Shown: in pieces, positions 1-7,004 of the stretch
How the letters are laid out: each line of letters starts with the position of its first letter
Position numbering within the stretch: position 1 is the first letter of the stretch
DNA from: Streptosporangiaceae bacterium
GTDB lineage: Bacteria > Actinomycetota > Actinomycetes > Streptosporangiales > Streptosporangiaceae
Assembly (NCBI GenBank): GCA_025935815.1
Contig: JAICUO010000009.1
Span: 1-32,442, forward strand
Reading direction: 5' to 3'
DNA: 32,442 nucleotides
Made by a program: the position numbers and the translations under genes
The notes under the pieces: model-generated
What the model saw: only the letters and a program-made list of their open reading frames with translations
Databases searched by the model: none
What the model was told of the DNA's origin: nothing

Positions 1-1109
1 CGACCTACGCCTGGGAGGAGCCGAGCACGCCCGCCCGCGGTGGCTTCGGGCTGCTCGTCAGGGAGCCGGTCGGGGTCGTCGGCGCGATCATCCCGTGGAA
101 CGCCCCGATGCCGCAGATCGGCATGAAGCTCGCCCCGGCCCTGATCGCCGGGTGCACGGTCATCCTCAAGTCCTCCCCGGAGGCGCCCGGTGAGGGGTAC
201 GTCCTCGCCGAGGCGGCCGAGGCGGCTGGCATCCCGGCGGGCGTCATCAACATCGTCACCGCCGACCGCGAGGTCTCCGAGCTACTGGTCCGCGACCACC
301 GGGTCGACAAGATCAGCTTCACCGGATCGACCGCCGCCGGGCGCAAGGTCGGCGCGATCTGCGGCGGGCGGATCGCGCGCTTCACCCTGGAGCTCGGCGG
401 GAAGTCAGCCGCCGTGATCCTCGACGACGCCGACCTGGCGGCCGCCGCGCATTCGCTCGCGATGGCCGAGTGCATCCTGGCCGGCCAGGTGTGCGCGTCG
501 CTGACCCGGATCGTGGTCAGCGAGCGGCGCCACGACGAGCTGGTCGACGCCCTGGCCGCCAGCTTCTCCCAGGTCAAGGTGGGCAACCAGTTCGACCCGG
601 CCGCCCAGATGGGGCCACTGGCCGCGCGGCGCCAGCGGGACCGGGTCGAGGGCTACATCGCCAAGGGCATCGAAGGCGGCGCGGCGCTGGCCACCGGCGG
701 CGGCCGTCCGAAGGACCTGGACCGGGGCTGGTACGTCGAGCCGACCGTCTTCGGGAACGTGGACAACGGCTCTGTGATCGCCCAGGAGGAGATCTTCGGC
801 CCGGTCCTGTCGGTCATCCCGGCCCGGGATGAGGCGGACGCGGTCCGGATCGCCAACGACACGATCTACGGGCTGAACTCCGCCGTCTACACCGCCGACG
901 TTGAGCGCGCCCGTGAGGTCGCCGGGCAGATCCGGGCCGGCACCGTCGGGCACAACGGCTTCAAGTCCGACGCCACTATCGGCTTCGGCGGGTTCAAGCA
1001 GTCCGGCATCGGCCGCGAGGGCGGCCTGCAGGGCCTGCAGCCGTTCCTGGAGACCAAGACCGTCTTGCTGGACGGTCCCATCGCCCGCTACGAGCGCAGC
1101 GAGTCCTAG
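1..1109 (+). CDS. Aldehyde dehydrogenase, 5' end outside window
   Basis: NAD(P)-dependent oxidation of an aldehyde to its acid; the substrate cannot be told from sequence. The reading frame is open from base 3, before the first ATG at 108, so the N-terminus lies upstream and about 369 residues are visible. Family marks are the Rossmann-side segment IIPWNAPMPQ, FTGSTAAGRKV, the catalytic-Glu motif LELGGKSA, the nucleophile-Cys motif AGQVCAS and the C-terminal EEIFGPVL and GFKQSGIGRE. All core catalytic positions are present. The stop is 8 bases before the start of a second aldehyde dehydrogenase, so the two are probably co-transcribed. The missing part should be about 110-130 residues given the usual length near 490. 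Family assignment is firm; physiological role is unknown. Confidence 0.93.
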   Translation, partial: TYAWEEPSTPARGGFGLLVREPVGVVGAIIPWNAPMPQIGMKLAPALIAGCTVILKSSPEAPGEGYVLAEAAEAAGIPAGVINIVTADREVSELLVRDHRVDKISFTGSTAAGRKVGAICGGRIARFTLELGGKSAAVILDDADLAAAAHSLAMAECILAGQVCASLTRIVVSERRHDELVDALAASFSQVKVGNQFDPAAQMGPLAARRQRDRVEGYIAKGIEGGAALATGGGRPKDLDRGWYVEPTVFGNVDNGSVIAQEEIFGPVLSVIPARDEADAVRIANDTIYGLNSAVYTADVERAREVAGQIRAGTVGHNGFKSDATIGFGGFKQSGIGREGGLQGLQPFLETKTVLLDGPIARYERSES

Positions 1110-1117
1110 GGAGAATC

Positions 1118-2584
1118 ATGGCAGCCCCCACTGACGTGCTCACCACTCCACTGCTGATCAACGGCACGGAACGGCCCACGGCCGAGTCCTTCCCGGTCTT
1201 CGATCCGGCCAGCGCCGGGTCGGTCGTCGGCTACGCCGCGTCCGCGACGGCCGCTGACGCGCGCGACGCGGTGACCGCCGCGCAAGCGGCCTGGCCCGCC
1301 TGGGCGGCGCTGCCGGCCGCCGAGCGGGTCACCATCGTGCTCGGCGCGCTGGCCACCCTGGACTCCGACGCCGCCCAGCGGGCGGAGATCTTGTCCAGGG
1401 AGAATGGCAAGATCCACTTTGAGGCGGCGATCGACCTGGCCGTCTTCGGCGGCCGGTTCCATCAGGCGGCCGAGTACGCCGCCAGCCTGGACGAACCGGA
1501 GATCATCAAGGGCCCGCCGTTCCACACGACGATCACCCAGCTGTCGCAGGGCGTCGTCACGATCATCTACCCGTTCAACTGGCCGCTGGCGATCCTGGCC
1601 GCGAGCCTGCCCTACGCGCTGATGGCCGGCAATACGGTGATCGCCAAGCCGCCGCCGACCACCCCCCTGTCCTCGGTGCTGACGCTGCGCCACCTGGTGC
1701 GGGCGCTGCCGCCGGGGGTGCTGAACGTCGTCACCGGCACCGACGAGGTGCTCGGCCCGGTTGTCGTCGGCGACCCGCGGGTCCGGCACGTGGTGTTCAC
1801 CGGCAGCGTCGGCGGCGGCAAGCGCATCATGGCGATGGCCGCCCCGAACCTCACCAACGTCACCCTGGAGCTCGGCGGCAACGACCCCGCGGTCATCCTG
1901 GACGACGCCGACCTGGACGAGGCGGCGATCGGGCGGCTGTCGGGCGCGACGTTCATGACCACCGGCCAGGTGTGCATGGCGGTCAAGCGGCTGTACGTCC
2001 CCCGCGCCCGCTACGACGAGGTCATCGACGGCCTGCGCGCCACCCTGGCCGGCACCAAGGCCGGCCCCGGCCTGGACGCCGCCACCACGATGGGCCCGCT
2101 GAACACCGCCCGCCAGCGCGACTACGTCGCCGGGCTGGTCGGGCAGGCGAAGGCGGCCGACGCCGACGTGCTCACGTTCGGCGAGATCACCGCCGACTCC
2201 CCCGGCAACTACCTGCTGCCCACGCTCGTCCTCAACCCGGCCGCTGACCTGCCCATCGTGACCGAGGAGCAGTTCGGCCCGACGCTGCCGGTGATCCCCT
2301 ACGACAGCGAGGCGGAGGCGATCGCGGCCGCCAACGACACCTGGTCCGGCCTGTGCTCATCGGTCTGGAGCGCCGACCCCGAGCACGCCATGGCCGTCGC
2401 CCGTCAGCTCCGCACCGGCGTCACCTTCTTCAACAACCACAACGCGACGGCCGTCGATGAGCGCGCCCCGTTCGGCGGCGTCAACCAGTCCGGCGTCGGC
2501 CGCGAGCTCGGCCGCGAAGGCCTCCTCGGCTTCACGGAAACCCACGTCATGGCCGTCCCCGAGCCAACCGAAGGCGGCCACTAG
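1118..2584 (+). CDS. Aldehyde dehydrogenase family protein
   Basis: A full-length 488-residue member of the NAD(P)+ aldehyde dehydrogenase superfamily. It shows the PFNWPLAILAASLPYAL cofactor segment, VFTGSVGGGKRIM, the Glu motif LELGGNDPAV, the Cys motif TTGQVCMA, EEQFGPTLPV and FGGVNQSGVGRELG. The ATG follows a GGGAGA ribosome binding site by a few bases and lies 8 bases after the stop of the preceding dehydrogenase. The two differ clearly in sequence (ELGGND versus ELGGKS, and the residues around the catalytic Cys), so this is a pair of distinct enzymes rather than a recent duplication. They may act on different aldehydes of one pathway, but nothing in the window names it. The gene is followed by paired stem-loops. 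Confidence 0.93.
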   Translation: MAAPTDVLTTPLLINGTERPTAESFPVFDPASAGSVVGYAASATAADARDAVTAAQAAWPAWAALPAAERVTIVLGALATLDSDAAQRAEILSRENGKIHFEAAIDLAVFGGRFHQAAEYAASLDEPEIIKGPPFHTTITQLSQGVVTIIYPFNWPLAILAASLPYALMAGNTVIAKPPPTTPLSSVLTLRHLVRALPPGVLNVVTGTDEVLGPVVVGDPRVRHVVFTGSVGGGKRIMAMAAPNLTNVTLELGGNDPAVILDDADLDEAAIGRLSGATFMTTGQVCMAVKRLYVPRARYDEVIDGLRATLAGTKAGPGLDAATTMGPLNTARQRDYVAGLVGQAKAADADVLTFGEITADSPGNYLLPTLVLNPAADLPIVTEEQFGPTLPVIPYDSEAEAIAAANDTWSGLCSSVWSADPEHAMAVARQLRTGVTFFNNHNATAVDERAPFGGVNQSGVGRELGREGLLGFTETHVMAVPEPTEGGH

Positions 2585-2634
2585 CCCGCCCAGCCAACCA
2601 CCATTCCGCCCGCCAACCGCCAGCGCTCCGCGCC

Positions 2635-2792
2635 TCTTGCTGTTATCCTGCGAGATCGACCTCCCCGGCTCGCAGGATCATGATCGTGTGCTGGTAGTGA
2701 TAGCCCAGTATCACTACCAGCACACGATCATGAGGAAGATGTCCAGGCAGCGCGCATACAGCCACCGGCGTTCCGCTTCTTGCTGTTATCCT
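2635..2792. repeat. 15-bp direct repeats flanking stem-loops
   Basis: The sequence TCTTGCTGTTATCCT occurs exactly at 2635-2649 and again at 2778-2792. The second copy contains the stop codon of the minus-strand CxCG gene. The 128 bases between the copies hold two stem-loops. This could be the footprint of a small non-autonomous insertion, or a duplication of the gene's 3' end. No transposase is present. Confidence 0.6.
2645..2733. terminator. Tandem stem-loops between convergent genes
   Basis: Two adjacent perfect inverted repeats. Stem-loop 1 has arms ATCCTGCGAG (2645-2654) and CTCGCAGGAT (2669-2678) with a 14-base loop. Stem-loop 2 has 25-base arms at 2678-2702 and 2709-2733 with loop GCCCAG and no mismatch. 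They lie between the plus-strand aldehyde dehydrogenase and a minus-strand gene ending at 2786, so a bidirectional terminator is the simplest reading. There is no T-run. A 25-bp perfect stem is longer than a terminator needs. Confidence 0.6.
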
Positions 2793-3052
2793 CGGGCTTC
2801 TTCGTGCCGGCGGCCATCGCGGCCAATGTGATCGGCGGGCGTGAACACCTGGCGGAAATGCCCGTCGAGTTCTGCGGCCGTCGCCGCCGCGAGCCCGCAA
2901 ACGCAGGTAAGGCCGAGTTCCCCTTCAAGGTGATATCGCCCGTCGGTCCCCTTGTCATCGTCGGGCGCGAACACCTCGAGCAGATGATCGTCAATCGTCA
3001 CGTCCACGCCCTCGGCTTCCGTGAAGCCGCACGAGCATCGCGCATCCGCCAC
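2786..3052 (-). CDS. Small protein with two CxCG repeats
   Basis: An 88-residue protein read from GTG at 3052, which has a good AAAGGT binding site 7 bases upstream; an ATG at 3067 and a GTG at 3079 are also in frame. It is made of two tandem units: CSCGF followed by VTIDDHLLEVFAPDD and GTDGRYH, then CVCGL followed by LDGHFRQVFTPAD and GRDGRRH. Each unit has a C-x-C pair and a His-containing helix with a second His near the end, which could bind a metal; this is inferred from spacing only. Similar small proteins occur beside DUF397/XRE loci in actinomycetes as far as I recall. It lies downstream of the RsbW-like gene on the same strand. The function is unknown. Confidence 0.7.
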   Translation of the reverse strand: MADARCSCGFTEAEGVDVTIDDHLLEVFAPDDDKGTDGRYHLEGELGLTCVCGLAAATAAELDGHFRQVFTPADHIGRDGRRHEEARG

Positions 3053-3110
3053 GCTGTTACCTTTCATTCCCAAGGGCACCGCCCAGCCCGGACGGCGCCG
3101 AGATTATGGT

Positions 3111-3181
3111 GGAATATTTTCCGGTTGCGGAAGATCTTCCACGCTATGACGGGAAGATATTCCGCAACCAGAAAATGCTCC
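3111..3181. repeat. Imperfect 30-bp inverted repeat
   Basis: Arms 3111-3140 and 3152-3181 match at 26 of 30 positions around an 11-base spacer. The sequence is AT-richer than its surroundings. It occupies the gap between the minus-strand RsbW-like gene (ending 3206) and the start of the small CxCG gene. It may be a terminator or attenuator between the two, or an operator for a dimeric regulator such as the nearby XRE protein. Confidence 0.65.
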
Positions 3182-3205
3182 GCGATAATGCCGGGCTATC
3201 CGGGG

Positions 3206-3724
3206 CTAATCGCCCCAGGGGTGGTCGATCAGCGCTCGGGTGACCTTTCCGCCGGGCGGATCGGGTGGCAGGTAGGAGTCCCACTGCGTTCCGCTGAGGG
3301 TGTGCACGATTCCCAGGCCGCGCCCGGACTCGTCTTCTTCCCCGGCCGCGCGCCGCCTGGGCAGCTCGCGGACCGCGTCCCAGACCAGCACCAGGATCTC
3401 GCCGGTCCCGGCCGAGCCCGCGCCGCCGAGCACCCACAGCCGCACGGGCGGCAGCCCCGCCGCCCAGCGCGCCTCGCTCGTGGCGTTCACCGCGTTCGTC
3501 ACCAGTTCCGACACGACCAGGATCGCCGCGTCGGTGAAATCACCCAGCCCCCATTCGGCGAGCACATTTCGCACGTGGCCGCGCGCGGAGCCCACCGCGT
3601 TCCGGTACGCGCCCAGCTCCAGGAAAGTGCGCAGCGGGAATCCCGCCAGCCAGTTGTCATGGGTCAACGAGGGATGATGAGGGATGACAGGTGGTATCAG
3701 CGTATGGGCGTTCGGGGCGTTCAC
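3206..3724 (-). CDS. RsbW-like ATP-binding regulatory protein (HATPase_c_2)
   Basis: A 172-residue single-domain GHKL ATPase of the anti-sigma-factor/serine kinase type common in streptomycetes. The N-box is SELVTNAVNATSE, the G1-like segment is LVLVWDAVRE and the G2 box is GRGLGIVHTLS. These are the ATP-binding elements of RsbW/SpoIIAB relatives, and there is no sensor or membrane region. It starts at a GTG with GGGAGAG six bases upstream. It is divergent from the XRE-DUF5753 and DUF397 genes; this trio recurs in actinobacteria as the WhiJ/AbaA-like regulatory set linked to development and antibiotic control. Whether it phosphorylates a partner or only binds one cannot be read here. Confidence 0.88.
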   Translation of the reverse strand: MNAPNAHTLIPPVIPHHPSLTHDNWLAGFPLRTFLELGAYRNAVGSARGHVRNVLAEWGLGDFTDAAILVVSELVTNAVNATSEARWAAGLPPVRLWVLGGAGSAGTGEILVLVWDAVRELPRRRAAGEEDESGRGLGIVHTLSGTQWDSYLPPDPPGGKVTRALIDHPWGD

Positions 3725-3877
3725 AATTTCTCTCCCGGTGTCGCAGGATGGGCCGGAAAACGTACGGCCACGATGCCGGAAGTGATGTACCGTTTGCCAT
3801 GAGTCACCGTCCGTTGTGATCGGGCGGCGCGGGAAGTTATGGCCGCCCGCGAAGCGTGTTATCGCCGGTGAGGGGAC

Positions 3878-4717
3878 GTGATCAACGTGGCCGGGTCGGG
3901 GCCGTACGCGAATGACGAGCTATGCCGGGATTTCGTGGAGAACCTGGTGGGCCTGCAGACCCGGCTGGGCTGGTCACAGGAGAAGCTGGCCGCCGAGGCG
4001 CACGTCGGCAAGGGCGTGATCGCGATGACCGAGTCCTACCAGCGCAAGCCGCAGGTCGATCACGGCATCGGCTACGACCGGGCATTCGGCCTCAAGGGCA
4101 TGTTCGAGGCCAAGGCGCAAGCCATCCAGTCCGGGGTATTTCCTGAGGTGTACCGGAGTTTCCCGGCGCACGAGGCCGCAGCGCATGACCTTTGCCTCTA
4201 CGAGCATTCGGTCTTCCCCGGTCTGATCCAGACGGAAGGGTACGCGCGGGCGGTGCTGTCCGCGTGGCCGAACATCAGAGCCGACGAGTTGGAGCGTCGC
4301 GTGAGCGCCCGCCTAAGTCGACAGGAGATCCTCGGCCGCGAGGAACCCCCGCCACCACGGGTCTGGGCACTGCTGGATGAGGCTGCCCTTCGCCGCCCAG
4401 TCGCGGACAGCGACGTGATGTATGAGCAGTGCATTCACGCCCTTGACGTATCGCGCCTGCCTCATGTGTCGCTGGCGGTGATCCCGTACGCCGCCCGCTG
4501 GCATGTCGGCCTGTTGGGCGCGTGCGCTATCGTCGAGCGAGAGGGCGTTCCGCGCGTCATGTGGCTGGATGACCTGGTTGATGGCCGGGTGGCGGAAGAC
4601 GCGGCGCTCGTTCGGCAGGCGGCGGTACGCTTCCGGGCGCTACAGCACGCGGCGCTGTCCGGCGTGGACTCGCGGGATCTGATCGAGAGGCTGGCCAAGG
4701 AGCTATGGAAGGGCTAA
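3878..4717 (+). CDS. XRE-family HTH regulator with DUF5753 (WhiJ-like)
   Basis: A 279-residue DNA-binding regulator. An XRE helix-turn-helix lies at about residues 12-70 (FVENLVGLQTRLGWSQEKLA, then AHVGKGVIAMTES). A DUF5753 domain follows from about residue 95 (EHSVFPGLIQTEGYARAVL, RQEIL, LDEAALRR, SLAVIPY, DAALVRQA). This is the architecture of Streptomyces WhiJ and its many paralogues, which repress developmental genes and work with a DUF397 partner. The GTG at 3878 follows GAGGGG closely; a second GTG at 3887 has better spacing and could be the true start. The 3' end overlaps the DUF397 gene by 13 bases, so translation is probably coupled. The recognition helix looks degenerate compared with classical XRE proteins. 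Confidence 0.88.
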   Translation: MINVAGSGPYANDELCRDFVENLVGLQTRLGWSQEKLAAEAHVGKGVIAMTESYQRKPQVDHGIGYDRAFGLKGMFEAKAQAIQSGVFPEVYRSFPAHEAAAHDLCLYEHSVFPGLIQTEGYARAVLSAWPNIRADELERRVSARLSRQEILGREEPPPPRVWALLDEAALRRPVADSDVMYEQCIHALDVSRLPHVSLAVIPYAARWHVGLLGACAIVEREGVPRVMWLDDLVDGRVAEDAALVRQAAVRFRALQHAALSGVDSRDLIERLAKELWKG

Positions 4718-4944
4718 GCGTCGACTGGCGCAAGAGCACCTACAGCGGCGGCAACGGCACGAACTGCGTCGAGGTAGCTACCTGGCGCAAGAGCACCCAC
4801 AGCGGAGCCAACGGCGCTAGCTGCGTTGAGGTTGGCGCCGCCACGGTCGGCGTCCAAGTACGAGACACCACCGACCACGCGGGCGCGGTGCTAACCATCC
4901 CCGCCAGCGCCTGGCGCGCGCTGCTGGCCGGGATCCGCGCCTAG
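4705..4944 (+). CDS. DUF397 protein with duplicated N-terminal motif
   Basis: A 79-residue DUF397 protein, the usual partner of WhiJ-like XRE-DUF5753 regulators. The signature W-x-K-S-x-x-S-x-x-x-x-x-C-V-E-V occurs twice: WRKSTYSGGNGTNCVEVA at residues 8-25 and WRKSTHSGANGASCVEVG at 27-44. It is followed once by the normal C-terminal part (VQVRDTTDHAGAVLTIPASAW and a final helix). A normal DUF397 protein is about 60 residues, so this copy carries an in-frame duplication of roughly 19 residues. It begins inside the 3' end of the upstream regulator gene in another frame. In characterised systems the small partner modulates the HTH protein. Confidence 0.88.
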   Translation: MEGLSVDWRKSTYSGGNGTNCVEVATWRKSTHSGANGASCVEVGAATVGVQVRDTTDHAGAVLTIPASAWRALLAGIRA

Positions 4945-4966
4945 CCACGGCGAAGAGCGCCGGTCC

Positions 4967-5407
4967 TCAGCTCAGCTGCTCGGCCAGGGCGAGGATGATT
5001 CCGCTCGGCCCGCGCAGGTAGCACAGCAGGAAGCTGTCCTCGAAGCGCGTCACCTCGCCGACCAGCTCGGCGCCGTGCGGGCGCAGGCGGGCGAGGGTGT
5101 CCGCGATGTCGTCGACGGCGAACATGACGCGGTGCAGGCCCCGGGTGTTCGCCGGGGTGATCTCCGGCTTGGGGACGATCGCCTCCGGGGCGTGATACTT
5201 CGCCAGTTCGAGTCGGCCGGGGGCGCCCGGGATCCGCATCATCGCGATCTCGCTTCGCATGCCGTCCAGCCCGACGACCTTCCCCGCCCAGCTTCCCTCG
5301 ATCGGCGTCCGGCCTTCCAGCTCCATGCCGAGCTCGGTGAAGAAGGCGACGGCGGCGTCGAGGTCGTCAACGACGATGCCGACGTTGTCCATGCGCGCAA
5401 TCGCCAT
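4967..5407 (-). CDS. VOC family protein (glyoxalase/dioxygenase fold)
   Basis: A 146-residue vicinal-oxygen-chelate protein with two beta-alpha-beta-beta-beta modules. The first runs from MDNVGIVVDDLDAAVAFFTELG and the second from GLHRVMFAVDDIADTLARLRPHGAEL to the closing RGPSGIILALAEQ. Candidate metal ligands include the Glu in SGIILALAEQ and His in LHRVMF, but the first-module His is replaced (NVGIVV), so the metal site may be incomplete. Members include glyoxalases, antibiotic-binding proteins and dioxygenases, and sequence does not choose between them. The start is at 5407 with GGGGAC just upstream. It is the last gene of an AraC-PPOX-VOC operon, 23 bases after the PPOX stop. Confidence 0.85.
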   Translation of the reverse strand: MAIARMDNVGIVVDDLDAAVAFFTELGMELEGRTPIEGSWAGKVVGLDGMRSEIAMMRIPGAPGRLELAKYHAPEAIVPKPEITPANTRGLHRVMFAVDDIADTLARLRPHGAELVGEVTRFEDSFLLCYLRGPSGIILALAEQLS

Positions 5408-5430
5408 GTCCCCGAGGATAGGCCCGGATC

Positions 5431-5904
5431 TCAGGCGGGCACGCTACGCCAGGTCATCTTCGGCTTGGGTGAGGAGGCCAGGCCGGTGATGTCGATCCGC
5501 GAGGGGCGCAGCCGGAGCAGGCCGAAGGCGGGATCGCCGGGGCCGCCCGGCCAGAAGGCCGCCGGGTCGTAGCCCAGCGGCGGCGGCGTGGTGCGGTACA
5601 GCTGCCAGACGCGCTCGCGGGTGGCCGCGTCGTCGGCCCACGACGCGGTCGCCTGGACCGTCACTACGTCCTGGCTGGCGTCCCAGTAGGTGAGGCTGAC
5701 GCGGGGTTGGTGCGCGATGTGGCGGGCCTTGAGGCTGTGCCGCGTAGTCGCGATCCAGCCGGTGCTGTCCTCCCAGATCGGGTGCAGCACCCGGGTCCAG
5801 GGCGCGCCGTCCGGTGCCACGGTGGCCAGGGTGCACCACGCGATCCGGCTGACCCGCTGGCGGAACTCCGCCGCCAGCTCGTCGAAGGCGTCGACTCGTT
5901 TCAC
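5431..5904 (-). CDS. Pyridoxamine 5'-phosphate oxidase-like FMN-binding protein
   Basis: A 157-residue split-barrel flavin-binding protein. The N-terminal half has the typical strand pattern WCTLATVAPDGAPWTRVLHPIWE, then GWIATTRHSLKARHIAHQPRVSLTYWD. The C-terminal half has FGLLRLRPSRIDITGL followed by the conserved tail KPKMTWRS. It probably binds FMN or F420 and acts as a reductase or oxidase on a small molecule; the substrate is unknown. Its start overlaps the stop of the AraC regulator gene by 4 bases, and the VOC gene follows after 23 bases, so the three are one operon. It lacks the signature of a genuine PdxH. Confidence 0.85.
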   Translation of the reverse strand: MKRVDAFDELAAEFRQRVSRIAWCTLATVAPDGAPWTRVLHPIWEDSTGWIATTRHSLKARHIAHQPRVSLTYWDASQDVVTVQATASWADDAATRERVWQLYRTTPPPLGYDPAAFWPGGPGDPAFGLLRLRPSRIDITGLASSPKPKMTWRSVPA

Positions 5905-6752
5905 CGGAGCGTCCAGGTCGTCATGACGACAGTGTGCGCGGGCGCCGGCCCGGCTGTCTTGAACGTTTCGTCATGCATGACATGCCAGGGGGTGGGCCCG
6001 GCCACGCGGTGCAGGCGGCCCGGCGGGAACCCCGCGATGTACCCGAACTCGCGGGTGAGGTGCGGCTGATCGGCGAACGCGAGCCGGGCGGCGATGAGGG
6101 CCAGGGACGGCGCGTCCACGGCGCGCACCGCCGACAGCGCCCGCTCGAACCGCGCCAGCCGCGCGTACCGCTTCAGCCCGAAGCCGACCTCGCGGCGGAA
6201 GATCAGGCCCAGGGCACGCCGGTCGATCGCGAGCCGGGCGGCGACGGTGGCGACGCTGGTGCCCTTGCCCAGCTCGCGCCGCGCCGCGCCGATCAGCGCG
6301 GCGTCGGGGCGGCGGGTGCGGTCAGCCCCGTCCGCGAGGGCCCGCTCGAGGCCGTCGAGCAGCAGCGCCGGCGTCGCCGGCTCGCCAGCCTGCCCGGGCC
6401 CGCCGGCCAGCCGGCCCGTGAGCCCGCCCCGGTGGCGGCCCCACAGCTGCGGCAGCGGGACGCTGAGGTCGGCCAGCGTGTCGGCAGGCGCGTCACACAA
6501 CGGCCGGATGCCCCCCGGCCGGAAGACCACCCCGATCACCGGCTCCCGGGGCAGCGGCCCGGCCCGGCGAGGCCGGGACGCCGGCCCGTGCAGCACCCCG
6601 GCTCGCCAGCCGCCGGCCAGCGGCAGCACCAGGTGCGCCCGGCCGGCCGGCAGCACCGACTCGGTGACCTCACTGCCCGGGGACCACCACACGGCACTCA
6701 CCCATGACCTGAGCTCTGGCAGGCACGGGCGACGGCACACAACGCGCACCAT
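5901..6752 (-). CDS. AraC-family transcriptional regulator
   Basis: A 283-residue regulator. The N-terminal part (about 1-150) resembles the DUF6597-type ligand domain of AraC regulators (SVLPAGRAHLVLPLAGGW; VIGVVFRPGGIRPLCDAPADTLADLSVPL). The C-terminal part (about 165-265) is an AraC helix-turn-helix pair: VATVAARLAIDRRALGLIFRREVGFGLKRY, then SLALIAARLAFADQPHLTREFGYIAGFPPGRL. It is first in an operon with the PPOX and VOC genes and overlaps the former by 4 bases, so it probably controls them and itself. The ligand is not known. Confidence 0.9.
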   Translation of the reverse strand: MVRVVCRRPCLPELRSWVSAVWWSPGSEVTESVLPAGRAHLVLPLAGGWRAGVLHGPASRPRRAGPLPREPVIGVVFRPGGIRPLCDAPADTLADLSVPLPQLWGRHRGGLTGRLAGGPGQAGEPATPALLLDGLERALADGADRTRRPDAALIGAARRELGKGTSVATVAARLAIDRRALGLIFRREVGFGLKRYARLARFERALSAVRAVDAPSLALIAARLAFADQPHLTREFGYIAGFPPGRLHRVAGPTPWHVMHDETFKTAGPAPAHTVVMTTWTLR

Positions 6753-6792
6753 CTACGCTTACCCCGAAAATGGCGGGCAGTACGCTCAGCGG

Positions 6793-6960
6793 GTGCAACC
6801 CGACCTGCTGACCTCGGTGCTTGACCTGACCGGCGTGTTCGCCAACGGGCTGCTCGGCGGCGCCGTCGCGCGCAGCCAGGGCCTGGACTTGTTCGGGTTC
6901 GGCGCGAGCCGCAGCGGCTGCGCTACCCCGCACCGTCACTGGCAGGCTGACGCGAGCTGA
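6793..6960 (+). pseudogene. Truncated TRIC/UPF0126-type channel remnant
   Basis: A 55-codon frame from GTG 6793. Residues 1-36 (for example LLTSVLDLTGVFANGLLGG and AVARSQGLDLFGF) resemble the first transmembrane helix and following loop of the TRIC cation channel/UPF0126 (YicG) family, whose members have about 200 residues. After FGFGASR the similarity stops and the frame ends in an unrelated Arg/His-rich tail. The other two frames between 6910 and 6960 hold at most 15-18 codons, so most of the gene is missing. It is divergent from the AraC regulator, where a full gene might once have stood. The match is from memory of the family and needs a database check. Confidence 0.55.
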
Positions 6961-6961
6961 G

Positions 6962-6994
6962 CCGCCCGGGACGGGCGAAGCGCGTCCCGGGCGG
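6962..6994. terminator. 12-bp stem hairpin
   Basis: Perfect arms CCGCCCGGGACG (6962-6973) and CGTCCCGGGCGG (6983-6994) with a 9-base loop. It lies 10 bases past the stop of the minus-strand GH15 gene and just after the plus-strand channel remnant, so it can end transcription from both sides. Confidence 0.7.
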
Positions 6995-7004
6995 ACCGTT
7001 CCTG

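Noticed and set aside
2780-3802. 340-codon plus-strand open frame
   Set aside because: Covers the antisense of the RsbW-like and CxCG genes, both of which have recognisable motifs on the minus strand.
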